Assembly (NCBI RefSeq): GCF_029846175.1
Contig: NZ_JARWAC010000043.1
Span: 1-38,700, forward strand
Reading direction: 5' to 3'
From: Sphaerisporangium sp. TRM90804
GTDB lineage: Bacteria > Actinomycetota > Actinomycetes > Streptosporangiales > Streptosporangiaceae
Length of the DNA: 38,700 nucleotides
Shown: positions 15,709 through 24,369 of the stretch, one piece after another
Numbering within the stretch: the first letter of the stretch is position 1
Layout of the letters: each line of letters opens with the position of its first letter
Notes under the pieces: model-generated
What the model was told of the DNA's origin: nothing
Seen by the model: only the letters and a program-made list of their open reading frames with translations
The model's database searches: none
Translations under genes and position numbers: made by a program

Positions 15709-17221
15709 ACCAGGCGGGCGCGGAACGTCGCCCGCGCCGTGGGCGCAGGTCAAGGAGACGCACACCGCCGTCGTGATCCTGCTCGGGGACCACGCGTACA
15801 AGGTGAAGAAGCCGGTCGACCTCGGCTTCCTGGACTTCACCACGCTGGAGGCCAGGCGGGCGGTCTGCGAGGAGGAGGTGGAGCTCAACCGCCGGCTCGC
15901 CCCCCTGGTCTACGAGGGGGTGGCCGACGTGCTCGGGCCGGACGGAAAGACCTGCGAACACCTCGTGGTGATGCGGCGCATGCCCGACGAGCGGCGTCTG
16001 GCGGCGCTCGTCCGCGCGGGAAGGCCGGTGGAGGGGCAGCTGCGGCGGATCGCCCGGATGGTGGCGAGCCTGCACGGCGGGGCTCGCCACGGCCCGGAGA
16101 TCGACCGGGAGGGAGGCGGTGCGGCCCTGCGGGAACGCTGGACGGCGAGCTTCCGGCAGGTCGGAAAACTGCCTGGCGTCCTGGACGACGAGCTCGCGTC
16201 GGAGATCGAGCGGCTCGCCCTGCGCTTCGTGGACGGTCGCGAGCCGTTGTTCGCCGCCCGTGTGCGGCGAGGGCGCATCGTGGAAGGCCACGGTGACCTG
16301 CTGACCGAGGACATCTTCTGCCTGGAGGAGGGCCCGCAGATCCTGGACTGCCTGGAGTTCGACCCAAGGCTCCGATACCTCGACGGCCTCGACGACGCCG
16401 CGTTCCTCGCCATGGACCTGGAGCGGCTGGGCTCGCCTCGCCTCGCCGAGCTGTTCCTGCGTTGGTACACCGACTTCTCCGGAGATCCCGCGCCGCCGTC
16501 CCTGTGGCACCACTACGTCGCCTATCGTGCCTTCGTCCGGGCGAAGGTCGCCTGCGTACGCCATGCGCAGGGAGGCGCCGACGCCGCCTGGGAAGCCCGC
16601 AACCTGGGTGAACTCAGCCTTCGCCACCTCCGGGCGGGCGCGGCGGCGCTGATCCTCGTCGGAGGGCTGCCCGGCACCGGCAAATCGACCCTGGCCGCCG
16701 CACTGGCCGGCCACCTCGGATACACGCTGCTGGCCAGTGACCGCGTCCGGAAGGAGCTCGCCGGCATCACCCCCGACCAACCGGCCGGGGCGCCGTTCGG
16801 GGAGGGCGTCTACACGAGCGAGTGGACCGAGCGGACCTACGGGGAGCTGATGTCCCGCGCCCGCGCGCTTCTCGGCTTCGGCGAGTCGGTGATCCTCGAC
16901 GCCTCCTGGACAGACGAGGCGCACCGGGCCGCGGCCGGCCGGCTCGCCCGGGACGCCTTCGCCGACATGGTGGCGCTGCGCTGCACCGCCATGCCCGAGG
17001 TCACGGCGGAGCGGTTGTCGCGTCGCACGGGCGGGGCGTCGGACGCCGACCAGGCGATCGCCGAGGTCCTGCGGCAGAGAACGGCGCCGTGGCCCGAGTC
17101 GGTGGAGATCGACACCGGCACGTCCCCGCGGCAGGCACTCGAACAGGCCCTCGTCGCGCTCGGCCCCCGTTCGGAGCCCACTTCATGGCGGTTCCGGCGC
17201 CCCTCGATGGAACCGGACTGA
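15695..17221 (+). CDS. APH-like kinase fused to AAA P-loop kinase (Rv2004c type)
   Basis: The protein has 508 residues. The ATG at 15695 has GGGGGG upstream and overlaps the CBS-BON stop; a GTG at 15680 is the alternative. The N-terminal ~300 residues resemble an aminoglycoside phosphotransferase fold: DHAYKVKKPVDLGFLDF with a Lys pair for ATP, HGDLLTEDIF with His199/Asp201, and ILDCLEFD for the metal. The usual Asn of the HGDxxxxN loop is Asp here. The C-terminal part has a Walker A GGLPGTGKST (residues 323-332, Lys330) and ASDRVRKEL, as in gluconate/zeta-toxin-like small-molecule kinases. M. tuberculosis Rv2004c, a DosR-regulon protein of unknown substrate, has the same two-domain order. 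It probably phosphorylates a small molecule; the substrate is unknown. Confidence 0.88.
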   Translation: MRAREPGGRGTSPAPWAQVKETHTAVVILLGDHAYKVKKPVDLGFLDFTTLEARRAVCEEEVELNRRLAPLVYEGVADVLGPDGKTCEHLVVMRRMPDERRLAALVRAGRPVEGQLRRIARMVASLHGGARHGPEIDREGGGAALRERWTASFRQVGKLPGVLDDELASEIERLALRFVDGREPLFAARVRRGRIVEGHGDLLTEDIFCLEEGPQILDCLEFDPRLRYLDGLDDAAFLAMDLERLGSPRLAELFLRWYTDFSGDPAPPSLWHHYVAYRAFVRAKVACVRHAQGGADAAWEARNLGELSLRHLRAGAAALILVGGLPGTGKSTLAAALAGHLGYTLLASDRVRKELAGITPDQPAGAPFGEGVYTSEWTERTYGELMSRARALLGFGESVILDASWTDEAHRAAAGRLARDAFADMVALRCTAMPEVTAERLSRRTGGASDADQAIAEVLRQRTAPWPESVEIDTGTSPRQALEQALVALGPRSEPTSWRFRRPSMEPD

Positions 17222-17327
17222 CGGGATGGAAGCGGGAACGTCGAGATCCCGGCATCGAACGGCCAAGAGTGGCTCAAAGCGAAGACGACCGGCTCTGGAG
17301 TCCGCTGGACGTGCGCATGATGAGGCC

Positions 17328-19004
17328 ATGGGGCTGGAGAGTGGCTTCGATGCGTTTCGGGCTCTGGCCGATCGGCGTGGACGTCCGGGTGTCCGGCTGC
17401 TGGAGTCCCTCGCCGAAGCCGCGGCCGGCGCGTCGGGCGGGCCGCCCGGCTGGGCGCCCGAGATCGCCCGACGCTTCGGGCTGCCGGCGGCGGCCGGACT
17501 GGGCCCGGCCGGCTACTACGCCGACCTCGCCGCTCCACATGCCCTGCGCCATGTACGCGTCTGCACGGCCGCGGCGTGCTTCGCCGCGTCCACCGGCCTG
17601 CACGTGGCCGAGGTCGAGGACGCGCTGGGCGTCGTCGCCGACGGTGCCGATCCGGGGCCGGACGTGTCGTTGCAGACGACGCGCTGCCTCGGGTACTGCT
17701 ATGCGAGCCCGGCCTGTCTCGACGGCGACACCCCCTGTACCGGAGCCGACCTCGCCGGCCAGCTCCGCGGTGACGTGCCCGCCCGCGCGCCCGCCGTCCC
17801 GGCCGCCGACGCGACCGGCGATCCGGTGGTGCTGGCAGGGGTCCTCGCCGGGCAGCCGTCCTGGCGGGTGTGGCCGGACACGGTACGCGGGAGCACGCCG
17901 GAGCGCGTGCTCGGGGAGGTGGCCGCCTCCGGGCTCCGAGGGCGCGGCGGGGCCGGCTTCGCCGTGGCGGCCAAATGGACCACGGCGGGAGGCTCGCCGG
18001 ACACGGTGGTCGTGGCCAACGGCGACGAGGGCGATCCGGGGTCCTACGCCGACCGGCTGCTGATGGAGCTTGATCCGCAGCGGGTGCTGGAAGGCCTGGC
18101 CCTTGCCTGCTTCGCGTGCCACGCCCGCCAGGCGGTGGTGCTGGTGCGCTCGGAGTACCCCATGGCGCTGGAGCGGATGCGGGAGGCGGCCCGCCGGGCG
18201 TACGAGGAAGGTCACCTGGGCACGGCCGTCCACGGCAGCGGCGTCGATCTGGACGTCCAGATCGTGGAGGGCGCGGGGTCCTACGTGGCCGGTGAGGAGA
18301 CCGCGCTGATCGCGGGCCTGGAAGGCCGCCGGGGATGCGCCCGCCCGCGCCCGCCGTACCCCACCGCGCGCGGGCTGTGGGACGCCCCGACCGTGGTGAA
18401 CAACGTCGAGACGCTGGCCTCCGTGCCGTGGATCGTGGAACACGGCGGCGAGGCCTACGCCCGGCGCGGCACGCGCACCGAGACGGGCACCAAGCTGGTG
18501 TGCCTGTCGGAGCGCTTCGCCCGGCCCGGCTGCTATGAGGTGGAACTCGGCACGCCGGTGGCGCGGATCGTCGGCGAACTCGGCGGCGGACTGCGACAGG
18601 GAGCCGAGATGGCGGTGCTGCAGGTCGGCGGCCCCCTAGGCGGCTTTCTCGCCCCCGACGAGCTGGAGGTGCCGCTGACGGAGGCCGCGCTGGCCGAGCA
18701 CGGCGCGGCACTCGGCCACGCCGGCCTGGTGGCCTTCGACCGGCGGACGGCGACGCCCGAGGAGGTGCTAAGGCACGTGTGGGAGTTCGCCGCCGCGGAG
18801 AGCTGCGGGGCCTGCTCGCCGTGCCGGGTGGGTTCCCGCGCGGGCCTGAGGATCGCCTCCGGCGGCCTGCCCCGGCAGGAGTACGCGCGGCTGCTTCGCG
18901 TGATGGGCGAGGCGAGCCTGTGCGCCTTCGGCCGGCGGGTGCCGGCGGCCGTACGAAGCCTGGCCCGCGCGTACGGCGACGAACTCGCGGGGTGGGACCC
19001 GTGA
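17328..19004 (+). CDS. NAD-linked formate dehydrogenase diaphorase subunit, NuoE-NuoF fusion
   Basis: The protein has 558 residues. Residues 1-150 are NuoE-like with the thioredoxin-fold [2Fe-2S] ligands Cys79, Cys84, Cys120 and Cys124 (CTAAAC, CLGYC). Residues from about 170 are NuoF-like: SGLRGRGGAGFAVAAKW and ANGDEGDPGSYADRLL for FMN/NADH, then ESCGACSPCRVGS and SLCAFG giving [4Fe-4S] ligands Cys493, Cys496, Cys499 and Cys532. In soluble NAD-dependent formate dehydrogenases these parts are often separate subunits (FdsG, FdsB); here they form one chain. It takes electrons from the next subunit and reduces NAD+. The ATG at 17328 is preferred over an upstream in-frame ATG at 17226, which would add a basic, non-conserved 34-residue leader. 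The ribosome site (GATGAGG) is weak. Confidence 0.9.
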   Translation: MGLESGFDAFRALADRRGRPGVRLLESLAEAAAGASGGPPGWAPEIARRFGLPAAAGLGPAGYYADLAAPHALRHVRVCTAAACFAASTGLHVAEVEDALGVVADGADPGPDVSLQTTRCLGYCYASPACLDGDTPCTGADLAGQLRGDVPARAPAVPAADATGDPVVLAGVLAGQPSWRVWPDTVRGSTPERVLGEVAASGLRGRGGAGFAVAAKWTTAGGSPDTVVVANGDEGDPGSYADRLLMELDPQRVLEGLALACFACHARQAVVLVRSEYPMALERMREAARRAYEEGHLGTAVHGSGVDLDVQIVEGAGSYVAGEETALIAGLEGRRGCARPRPPYPTARGLWDAPTVVNNVETLASVPWIVEHGGEAYARRGTRTETGTKLVCLSERFARPGCYEVELGTPVARIVGELGGGLRQGAEMAVLQVGGPLGGFLAPDELEVPLTEAALAEHGAALGHAGLVAFDRRTATPEEVLRHVWEFAAAESCGACSPCRVGSRAGLRIASGGLPRQEYARLLRVMGEASLCAFGRRVPAAVRSLARAYGDELAGWDP

Positions 19005-19098
19005 GGATCCGAGGACGCCCACCCCGCCGAACGGGCTTTCGGGCGCTCACGCCCGAGGACCGTGTCATCTCGTGCGTGACTCCCGCGGAGGGATACCC

Positions 19099-21807
19099 GT
19101 GAGGGTGCATGTCGACGGCGTGCCGGTCACGGTGCCCGAGGGGGCGTCGCTCCTCGAGGCAGTGCGGTCCGCCGGCGTCGAACTGCCCTCCCTCTGTCAT
19201 GACGATCGGCTCACCCCGGCGGGTTCCTGCCGGACCTGCCTGGTGCGGACCGGCGGGAACACGGTGGCCGCCTGCGTGATCCCGGCGGCCGACGGCATGT
19301 CGGTCGAGGTGACGGGCGAAGGGCTCGTGGCGCTGCGCCGCGAGGCCGTCGAGCTGATCGTCTCCGCCCTTCCGCCCTCGGCGCTGGACGGCGGCGCGGA
19401 AGGGACCGAGCTCGCCAGGCTTTGCCACGCCCTGGGCGTCACCCCCGGTCAGGCCCGGGAGGAGGGCGTCCGGGGGCGCGACGAAAGCCATCCCTACGTG
19501 CACCTCGACCCTGACCTGTGCATCGCCTGCGGCCGGTGCGTACGGATGTGCGCCGAGGTGCAGGGCACCTTCGCGCTCACCCTGACCGGGCGGGGCGCCG
19601 ACACCGTCGTCACCCCCGGCACCGGAGGAGCGTGGGCGGACTCCGACTGCGTCGCCTGTGGAGGCTGCGTGGACACCTGCCCCACCGGTGCGCTGACCGA
19701 GCCCGGCATGCCCGTCGGCGCCTCGCGGACGGCTCCGGTGCGCACCCGCACCACCTGCGGCTACTGCGGGGTCGGGTGCTCACTGGAGGTGTTGACCCGC
19801 GACGGCGAGATAGCGGCCGTCCTGCCCGACCGGGAGGGTCCGGTCAACCGGGGCCACGCGTGCGTCAAAGGCCGCTTCGCACACGGCTTCGTCAGGGCGC
19901 CCGACCGGCTCACCCGGCCGCTGCTGCGGCGACGGGGCGGCTTCGAGCCGGTTTCGTGGGCCGAGGCGCTGGCGCACGTCGCCCGGGGCATGCGAGCCGC
20001 GGTGGCCGAGGGCGGCCCGGACGCGGTGGCGGCGATCTCCTCGGCGCGAGCCACCAACGAGGAGAACTACCTGGTCCAGAAGTTCATGCGGGTGGTGATC
20101 GGCAGCAACAACGTCGACAACTGCTCCCGGCTGTGCCATTCGCCGTCCGCGGCCGGGCTGACCGCCTCGTTCGGGCTGCCCGGCGGCACCGACGTCTTCG
20201 AGGAGGCCGAGAAGGCCGACTGCCTGCTCGTGGTGGGCGCCAACCCGGCCGAAGCCCATCCGGTCGTGGGAGCACGGCTGTTCCAGAAGGTCCTGCGCGG
20301 AGCGCGTCTCGTCGTCGCCGACCCTCGCGCGGTGGGGCTGGCCGAGTACGCCGACGTGCATCTGCGCCCCCGGCCCGGCACCAACGTCGCCCTCTTCCAC
20401 GGCCTGGCCCACATCCTGCTGGCCGAAGGGCTGGCCGACCGGGACTTCCTCCGCGATCACGCGGCGGGTATGACGGAACTCGCCGAGCTGCTCGCCGGCT
20501 ATCCTCCGGAGCGAGTGGCCGCGATCACCGGCATCCCCGCGGAGGATCTCGTCGCCGCCGCCCGCCTCTACGGCCGGGCCGAGCGCCCGGCGATCTTCTA
20601 CGGGCTCGGAGTCACCGAACATCTGCACGGTACCGACGGGGTGCGGACCTTGGCCAACCTGGCGATCATCCGGGGAGCGGCCGGTCCCGGGCGCGGGTAC
20701 GGGGTGAACCCGCTGCGCGGCCAGAACAACGTGCAGGGAGCCTCCGACATGGGCGCTCTGCCCGACGTCCTGCCCGGCTACCAGAAGGTGGGCGATCCGG
20801 CGGCGCGGGCGAGGGCCGCCGCCGTCTGGGGTGTCCCGGTGCCGGAGCGGCCGGGCCTGCGCATCCCCGAGATGTTCGCCGCCGCCCGTTCCGGAGAGCT
20901 GCGGGCGCTGTGGGTCATCGGAGAGGACGTGTGCGCGACGGACCCCGACGCCGACCGCGTGGCGGAGGCGTTGGAGGCCTGTCCCCTCGTCGTCTGCAAC
21001 GAGCTGTTCCTGTCGGAGACCGCCCGCCGGGCCGACGTCGTGCTACCGGTGGCCTCCTGGCTGGAGAAGGACGGCACCTTCGTCAACTTCGACCGCCGCT
21101 TCCAGCGGGTGCGCCCGGCGCTCGTCCCTCCCGGCGAGGCGCGGACCGACTTCGCGACCGTCCACGCGCTGGCCGCGGCTCTCGGCGTCGATCTCAGGTG
21201 CCGTACACCGGCCGAGACGCTGGCCGAGTGCGGAAAGGTCGCCCCCGTGTTCGCCGGGGTGACCCACGAGCGGCTGGACCGGGAGGGCGCCACGCCGTGG
21301 CCCTGTCCGGACCTCGACGCGCCCGGCGAGGCTCGGCTGTATCCACAGCGGTTCGCCACCCCCGACGGGCTCGCCCACCTGGCCTGCCCTCCCTACCTGC
21401 CGCCGGGAGAGGAGCCCGACGACCGCTACCCGCTCATCCTGGTCACCGGACGGCGCTGGGCGCACTACAACTCGGGCGGCATGACCCGGCGCACGGGCAA
21501 CCTCCGGCTCGGCGACGTGGATCTGCTCGACCTTCACCCCGCCGACGCCGCCCGCCACGGCCTCCGTGACGGTGACCGGGTCGTGGTGGAAAGCCGCCAC
21601 GGCCGGGCCCGCCTCGTCGCCAGGCTCACCGACCAGACGTCGCCCGGCCAGGCGTTCTGCGCCTTTCACTTTCCCTCCAGCGGAGTCAACACCCTCACAT
21701 CCGCTCACGCCGACACCGTGACGGCGTGTCCGGAGTACAAGGTCACCGCGGTGCGGGTGAGCCGCCGGCCGCGGGTGAGATCACCGGCGGGGGGAAGAAC
21801 CCCCTGA
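19099..21807 (+). CDS. NAD-linked formate dehydrogenase catalytic subunit (molybdopterin, Cys type)
   Basis: The protein has 902 residues. The GTG at 19099 has CGGAGGG upstream. Domains in order: a plant-type [2Fe-2S] ferredoxin domain (Cys33, 44, 47, 59); two [4Fe-4S] ferredoxin motifs (Cys141/144/147/151 and Cys184/187/190/194); the cluster of the catalytic domain (Cys220, 223, 227, 255); the bis-MGD domain; and a C-terminal dinucleotide-binding domain (LILVTGRRWAHYNSGGMTRR). The metal ligand is Cys346 in RLCHSPSAAG, where E. coli FdhF has selenocysteine, and His347 follows. It oxidises formate to CO2 and sends electrons through the clusters to the NuoE-NuoF partner. Formate would come from the pyruvate formate-lyase encoded at 28334. 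No FdhD sulfurtransferase gene is in the window. The phosphatase gene follows after 11 bp. Confidence 0.92.
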   Translation: MRVHVDGVPVTVPEGASLLEAVRSAGVELPSLCHDDRLTPAGSCRTCLVRTGGNTVAACVIPAADGMSVEVTGEGLVALRREAVELIVSALPPSALDGGAEGTELARLCHALGVTPGQAREEGVRGRDESHPYVHLDPDLCIACGRCVRMCAEVQGTFALTLTGRGADTVVTPGTGGAWADSDCVACGGCVDTCPTGALTEPGMPVGASRTAPVRTRTTCGYCGVGCSLEVLTRDGEIAAVLPDREGPVNRGHACVKGRFAHGFVRAPDRLTRPLLRRRGGFEPVSWAEALAHVARGMRAAVAEGGPDAVAAISSARATNEENYLVQKFMRVVIGSNNVDNCSRLCHSPSAAGLTASFGLPGGTDVFEEAEKADCLLVVGANPAEAHPVVGARLFQKVLRGARLVVADPRAVGLAEYADVHLRPRPGTNVALFHGLAHILLAEGLADRDFLRDHAAGMTELAELLAGYPPERVAAITGIPAEDLVAAARLYGRAERPAIFYGLGVTEHLHGTDGVRTLANLAIIRGAAGPGRGYGVNPLRGQNNVQGASDMGALPDVLPGYQKVGDPAARARAAAVWGVPVPERPGLRIPEMFAAARSGELRALWVIGEDVCATDPDADRVAEALEACPLVVCNELFLSETARRADVVLPVASWLEKDGTFVNFDRRFQRVRPALVPPGEARTDFATVHALAAALGVDLRCRTPAETLAECGKVAPVFAGVTHERLDREGATPWPCPDLDAPGEARLYPQRFATPDGLAHLACPPYLPPGEEPDDRYPLILVTGRRWAHYNSGGMTRRTGNLRLGDVDLLDLHPADAARHGLRDGDRVVVESRHGRARLVARLTDQTSPGQAFCAFHFPSSGVNTLTSAHADTVTACPEYKVTAVRVSRRPRVRSPAGGRTP

Positions 21808-21818
21808 GGGGCGCGAGC

Positions 21819-23063
21819 ATGGTGAAAGAGGGGGCGTTGCCCGGCGCAGAGGCGCCGGACCGCTCGGAGGGATTCGGCGAGCGGGTGCTGGGGGTGCTGC
21901 TGGACCAGGCCCTGCGCTCGCCACCCCAGTCGATCGCGCCGCTCGTCGCCCAGCAGGTCGGCAGGATGGGCGGCCGGGACGTCTCGATTCTGCTGCAGGA
22001 CTACGCGCAGTCGCTGCTGGTCCCCATGCCGGGGCGGGGCCTGGGGGTCACCGAACCGCAGCCGATCGACGACTCCCCCGCCGGGAGCGCCTTCCTGCGG
22101 GTCACCGACGTTCAGGTGCCGAGGCCCGACGGCGTCCGGGTGTACATGCCGTTGCTGGACGGCAGCGACCAACTCGGGGTGCTGGCGTGCACCTTCGACG
22201 CCGTCGACGACGACGACCGCCGGCTGCTGCGCCGGCTGTCCATCGTGGTCGCCGGCCTGCTCGCCACCAAGCAGATGTACACCGACCAGTTCTTCCAGGT
22301 TCGACGTCGCGAACCCATGAGCGTGGCCGCGGAGATGCAGTGGTCGCTGCTGCCGCCGCTGGTGATGCGCCTCCCGCAGGTCGAGCTGGCGGGCAACCTG
22401 GAACCGGCCTACGAAATCGCGGGCGACAGCTTCGACTACGCCCTCAACGACAGCGTCCTTCACGCGGCCGTCTTCGACGCCATGGGCCACGACCTGCACG
22501 CCGCGACCATGGCGACCGTCGCCGTCGGCGCCTACCGCCATGCGAGGCGCGCCGAGATCAGGCTCGCGGAGAAGTACGCGTTCATGGACCGGGCCATCGC
22601 CGGCCAGTTCGGGCCCGACCACTTCGTGACGGCCCAGATGATGCACCTGAACATCTCCACGGGGCGTCTGGAGATGGTCAACGCGGGCCACCCGGCGCCG
22701 TTGCTGATCCGCGGCCACGAGGTCGCCCGGCAGTTGGAGGGGCCGACGACCCTGCCGGTCGGGTTCGGCGGCCACCAGCCCCGGATCGGCGAGGTCCGGC
22801 TCCGACGCCGTGACCGGGTGCTGTTCTACACCGACGGTGTGATCGAGGAGCGCGACGCTCAGGGACGGCCGTTCGGCGTGGAGCGGCTCATCGGCTGCGT
22901 CAACCGGATGCAGCGGACGGGAGAGCGGGTCAGCGGGGCCGTCCGCTGGCTGTCCCGGACGTTGAAGGAGGAACGTGGCGGACGTACCAGCGACGACGCG
23001 ACCCTTCTCCTGATCGAGTGGCGCGGGGCGGGCACCGGCCGTCGCGCCCCGTCGCCCTCGTAG
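21819..23063 (+). CDS. SpoIIE/RsbU-type PP2C serine phosphatase
   Basis: The protein has 414 residues. Its ATG lies 11 bp after the formate dehydrogenase stop with GAGGGG between, so it is translationally linked. Residues about 20-165 form a GAF-like sensory region (DRSEGFGERVLGVLLDQALR, VYMPLLDGSDQLGVLACTFD). The phosphatase domain begins near 190 (MSVAAEMQWSLLPPL) and keeps the metal Asp residues: AGDSFDYAL, VFDAMGHDLHAA, LFYTDGVIEERD and TSDDATLLLIEW. Such enzymes dephosphorylate anti-sigma-factor antagonists and release stress sigma factors. Its presence in the formate dehydrogenase unit suggests a link between redox state and a partner-switching cascade, but no antagonist or anti-sigma gene is in view. 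Confidence 0.9.
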   Translation: MVKEGALPGAEAPDRSEGFGERVLGVLLDQALRSPPQSIAPLVAQQVGRMGGRDVSILLQDYAQSLLVPMPGRGLGVTEPQPIDDSPAGSAFLRVTDVQVPRPDGVRVYMPLLDGSDQLGVLACTFDAVDDDDRRLLRRLSIVVAGLLATKQMYTDQFFQVRRREPMSVAAEMQWSLLPPLVMRLPQVELAGNLEPAYEIAGDSFDYALNDSVLHAAVFDAMGHDLHAATMATVAVGAYRHARRAEIRLAEKYAFMDRAIAGQFGPDHFVTAQMMHLNISTGRLEMVNAGHPAPLLIRGHEVARQLEGPTTLPVGFGGHQPRIGEVRLRRRDRVLFYTDGVIEERDAQGRPFGVERLIGCVNRMQRTGERVSGAVRWLSRTLKEERGGRTSDDATLLLIEWRGAGTGRRAPSPS

Positions 23064-23082
23064 GGGAGGCCGTCGCTCCCAC

Positions 23083-23143
23083 GGCGCACCCCGCCGCGGG
23101 CGGCCGCCGGACCGTCGGCGGCCGCCGGGACGGCGGGTGCGCC
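23083..23143. terminator. Long hairpin between converging phosphatase and USP genes
   Basis: Outer arms GGCGCACCCCGCCG (23083-23096) and CGGCGGGTGCGCC (23131-23143) pair with one bulge; the inner sequence pairs again (GGCGGCCGCC repeated in inverted form). It lies between two converging stop codons. Confidence 0.75.
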
Positions 23144-23145
23144 GG

Positions 23146-24012
23146 TCACCTGTCCGGGCGGGGCCGGACGACCGCGACCGGGCAGTGGGCGCGGTGCAGG
23201 ACGCCGTGGCTGACCGAGCCCAGCAGGGCCGAGCCGACTCCGCCGAGCCCTCGCGAGCCCACCACGACGAGGTCCGCGTCGCGGGAGGCGTCGGACAGGG
23301 CGGAGGTCGGGTGCTCGCAGACGGCCGTTCCGGCCACCGTCACCTCAGGGTGCTTGCCCTTCCAGGGGTCGAGCCGCTGCTGGAACAGCTCCGCCTGGCT
23401 CCGGAACACGTCTCCCATCAGGTCGGAGTAACCGAGGGCGAACGGCGAGAAGACCGGTGTCTGCCACGCGTGCACGACCCGCAGTCGCGCGTGGCGAGCC
23501 CTGGCCTGGTCGAAGGCGTACTCCAGCGCGGCCTCCGACCCCGGGGATCCGTCGAAGCCGACGACGATCTCGCCGAACACGTGCTGCCGCCGGCCGCGCA
23601 CGATGACGACGGGTCCGGGGGCGTGCCCGGCCATTGCCATCCCCACCGAGCCGAGCACCAGTCCGGCGAAGCCGCCCATCCCTCTGCTGCCGAGAACGAC
23701 CTCCTCGGCGCGCTCGGCCTCACCCGTCAGCGTCTCGACCACGGCGCCCCTGGCCAGAACCGTCTCCACCTCGATGCCCGGCGCACGCTGACGCGCCCGT
23801 GCGGCCGCCGCGGCGACCACGCCGTCGCAGTACTCCGACAGGGAGTCCTCGAAGCCCGGCATCGCGTGGAACGGCGCGCCGTCCCCCCACTGCTCCCGGA
23901 CGTGCACGATCCTCAGGGCGGCGTTCCCGCGGGCAGCGTCGTCGGCCGCCCACTCCACCGCCGCCGACGCGGCCGGGGAGCCGTCGACTCCGACGACGAT
24001 CGTGTTCGTCAT
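23146..24012 (-). CDS. Tandem universal stress protein (UspA) 2
   Basis: The protein has 288 residues. The ATG at 24012 is chosen because AAGGAG precedes it and the Usp fold starts at once (MTNTIVVGVDGSPAASAAVE). Domain 1 ends in GSRGMGGFAGLVLGSVGMAM; domain 2 starts IVVGFDGSPGSEAALEYAFD and ends in GSRGLGGVGSALLGSVSHGV, followed by CPVAVVRP. Both have the ATP-binding glycine signature. It is a paralogue of the protein at 13014-13826. It is divergent from the P-type ATPase gene, with two DevR-like boxes in the shared gap. In M. tuberculosis, tandem Usp genes of the DosR regulon also sit beside the P-type ATPase gene ctpF. Confidence 0.92.
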   Translation of the reverse strand: MTNTIVVGVDGSPAASAAVEWAADDAARGNAALRIVHVREQWGDGAPFHAMPGFEDSLSEYCDGVVAAAAARARQRAPGIEVETVLARGAVVETLTGEAERAEEVVLGSRGMGGFAGLVLGSVGMAMAGHAPGPVVIVRGRRQHVFGEIVVGFDGSPGSEAALEYAFDQARARHARLRVVHAWQTPVFSPFALGYSDLMGDVFRSQAELFQQRLDPWKGKHPEVTVAGTAVCEHPTSALSDASRDADLVVVGSRGLGGVGSALLGSVSHGVLHRAHCPVAVVRPRPDR

Positions 24013-24100
24013 GATCGTTCTCCTTGCCAGGGGTCCTGTACCTCCTCTCATGCCACCACCGGGCCCGGGCCGCGCACAGTGGCCAAGTGCCCCGGCCGCG

Positions 24101-24114
24101 GGGACCTTCTCCCC
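24101..24114. promoter_or_regulatory. Weaker DevR/OsdR-like box GGGACCTTCTCCCC
   Basis: It lies 88 bp from the USP 2 start. The left half GGGAC is perfect; the right half has T for the conserved G. The same CCTTC centre occurs at 24278-24291. Confidence 0.4.
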
Positions 24115-24277
24115 GGGCGTGCGCGGCGGACGGCGCCTTGGGGGCACCCGCACCGCCACGCCACGGCCACGAGGTTGATCCCCGTCCCGCGCCGGGGATA
24201 GGTGCGGGTGGAGGCCGCACACCGGTTCGGCTCCGGGACGACGCGGGACGAGCCGCACGCTTTAGGTCCCGGCCGTC

Positions 24278-24291
24278 GGGACCTTCGTCCC
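24278..24291. promoter_or_regulatory. DevR/OsdR-like box GGGACCTTCGTCCC (best in window)
   Basis: Perfect half-sites GGGAC and GTCCC surround CTTC. The mycobacterial consensus is GGGACTWWAGTCCC. It lies 78 bp before the ATPase start, the usual distance for a DevR-type activator, in the divergent region shared with USP 2. Confidence 0.7.
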
Positions 24292-24369
24292 TGTCGGATC
24301 GGTCACCCGCTGTGAACACTGGCTACCGGAACCATGGCGCGCTTGATCGGATCGACCGGGGGATGACGG

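Larger units (their letters stand above)
24013..24369. other. Divergent promoter region between USP 2 and the P-type ATPase
   Basis: No gene is supported in these 357 bases. They hold two DevR-like boxes (24101 and 24278), one nearer to each gene, and several additional GGGAC half-sites around 24236-24250. Confidence 0.6.

Noticed and set aside
16837..19503. Large leftward open frame opposite the kinase and NuoE-NuoF genes
   Set aside because: The product is Arg/Pro-rich without domains, and the opposite strand has clear cluster and P-loop motifs.
20134..20136. Selenocysteine in formate dehydrogenase
   Set aside because: The codon at the metal-ligand position is TGC (Cys), not TGA, so no SECIS element is needed.
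24262..24270. TTTAGGTCCC as another DevR half-site
   Set aside because: The spacing between TTT and CCC is one base too long and there is no left half.
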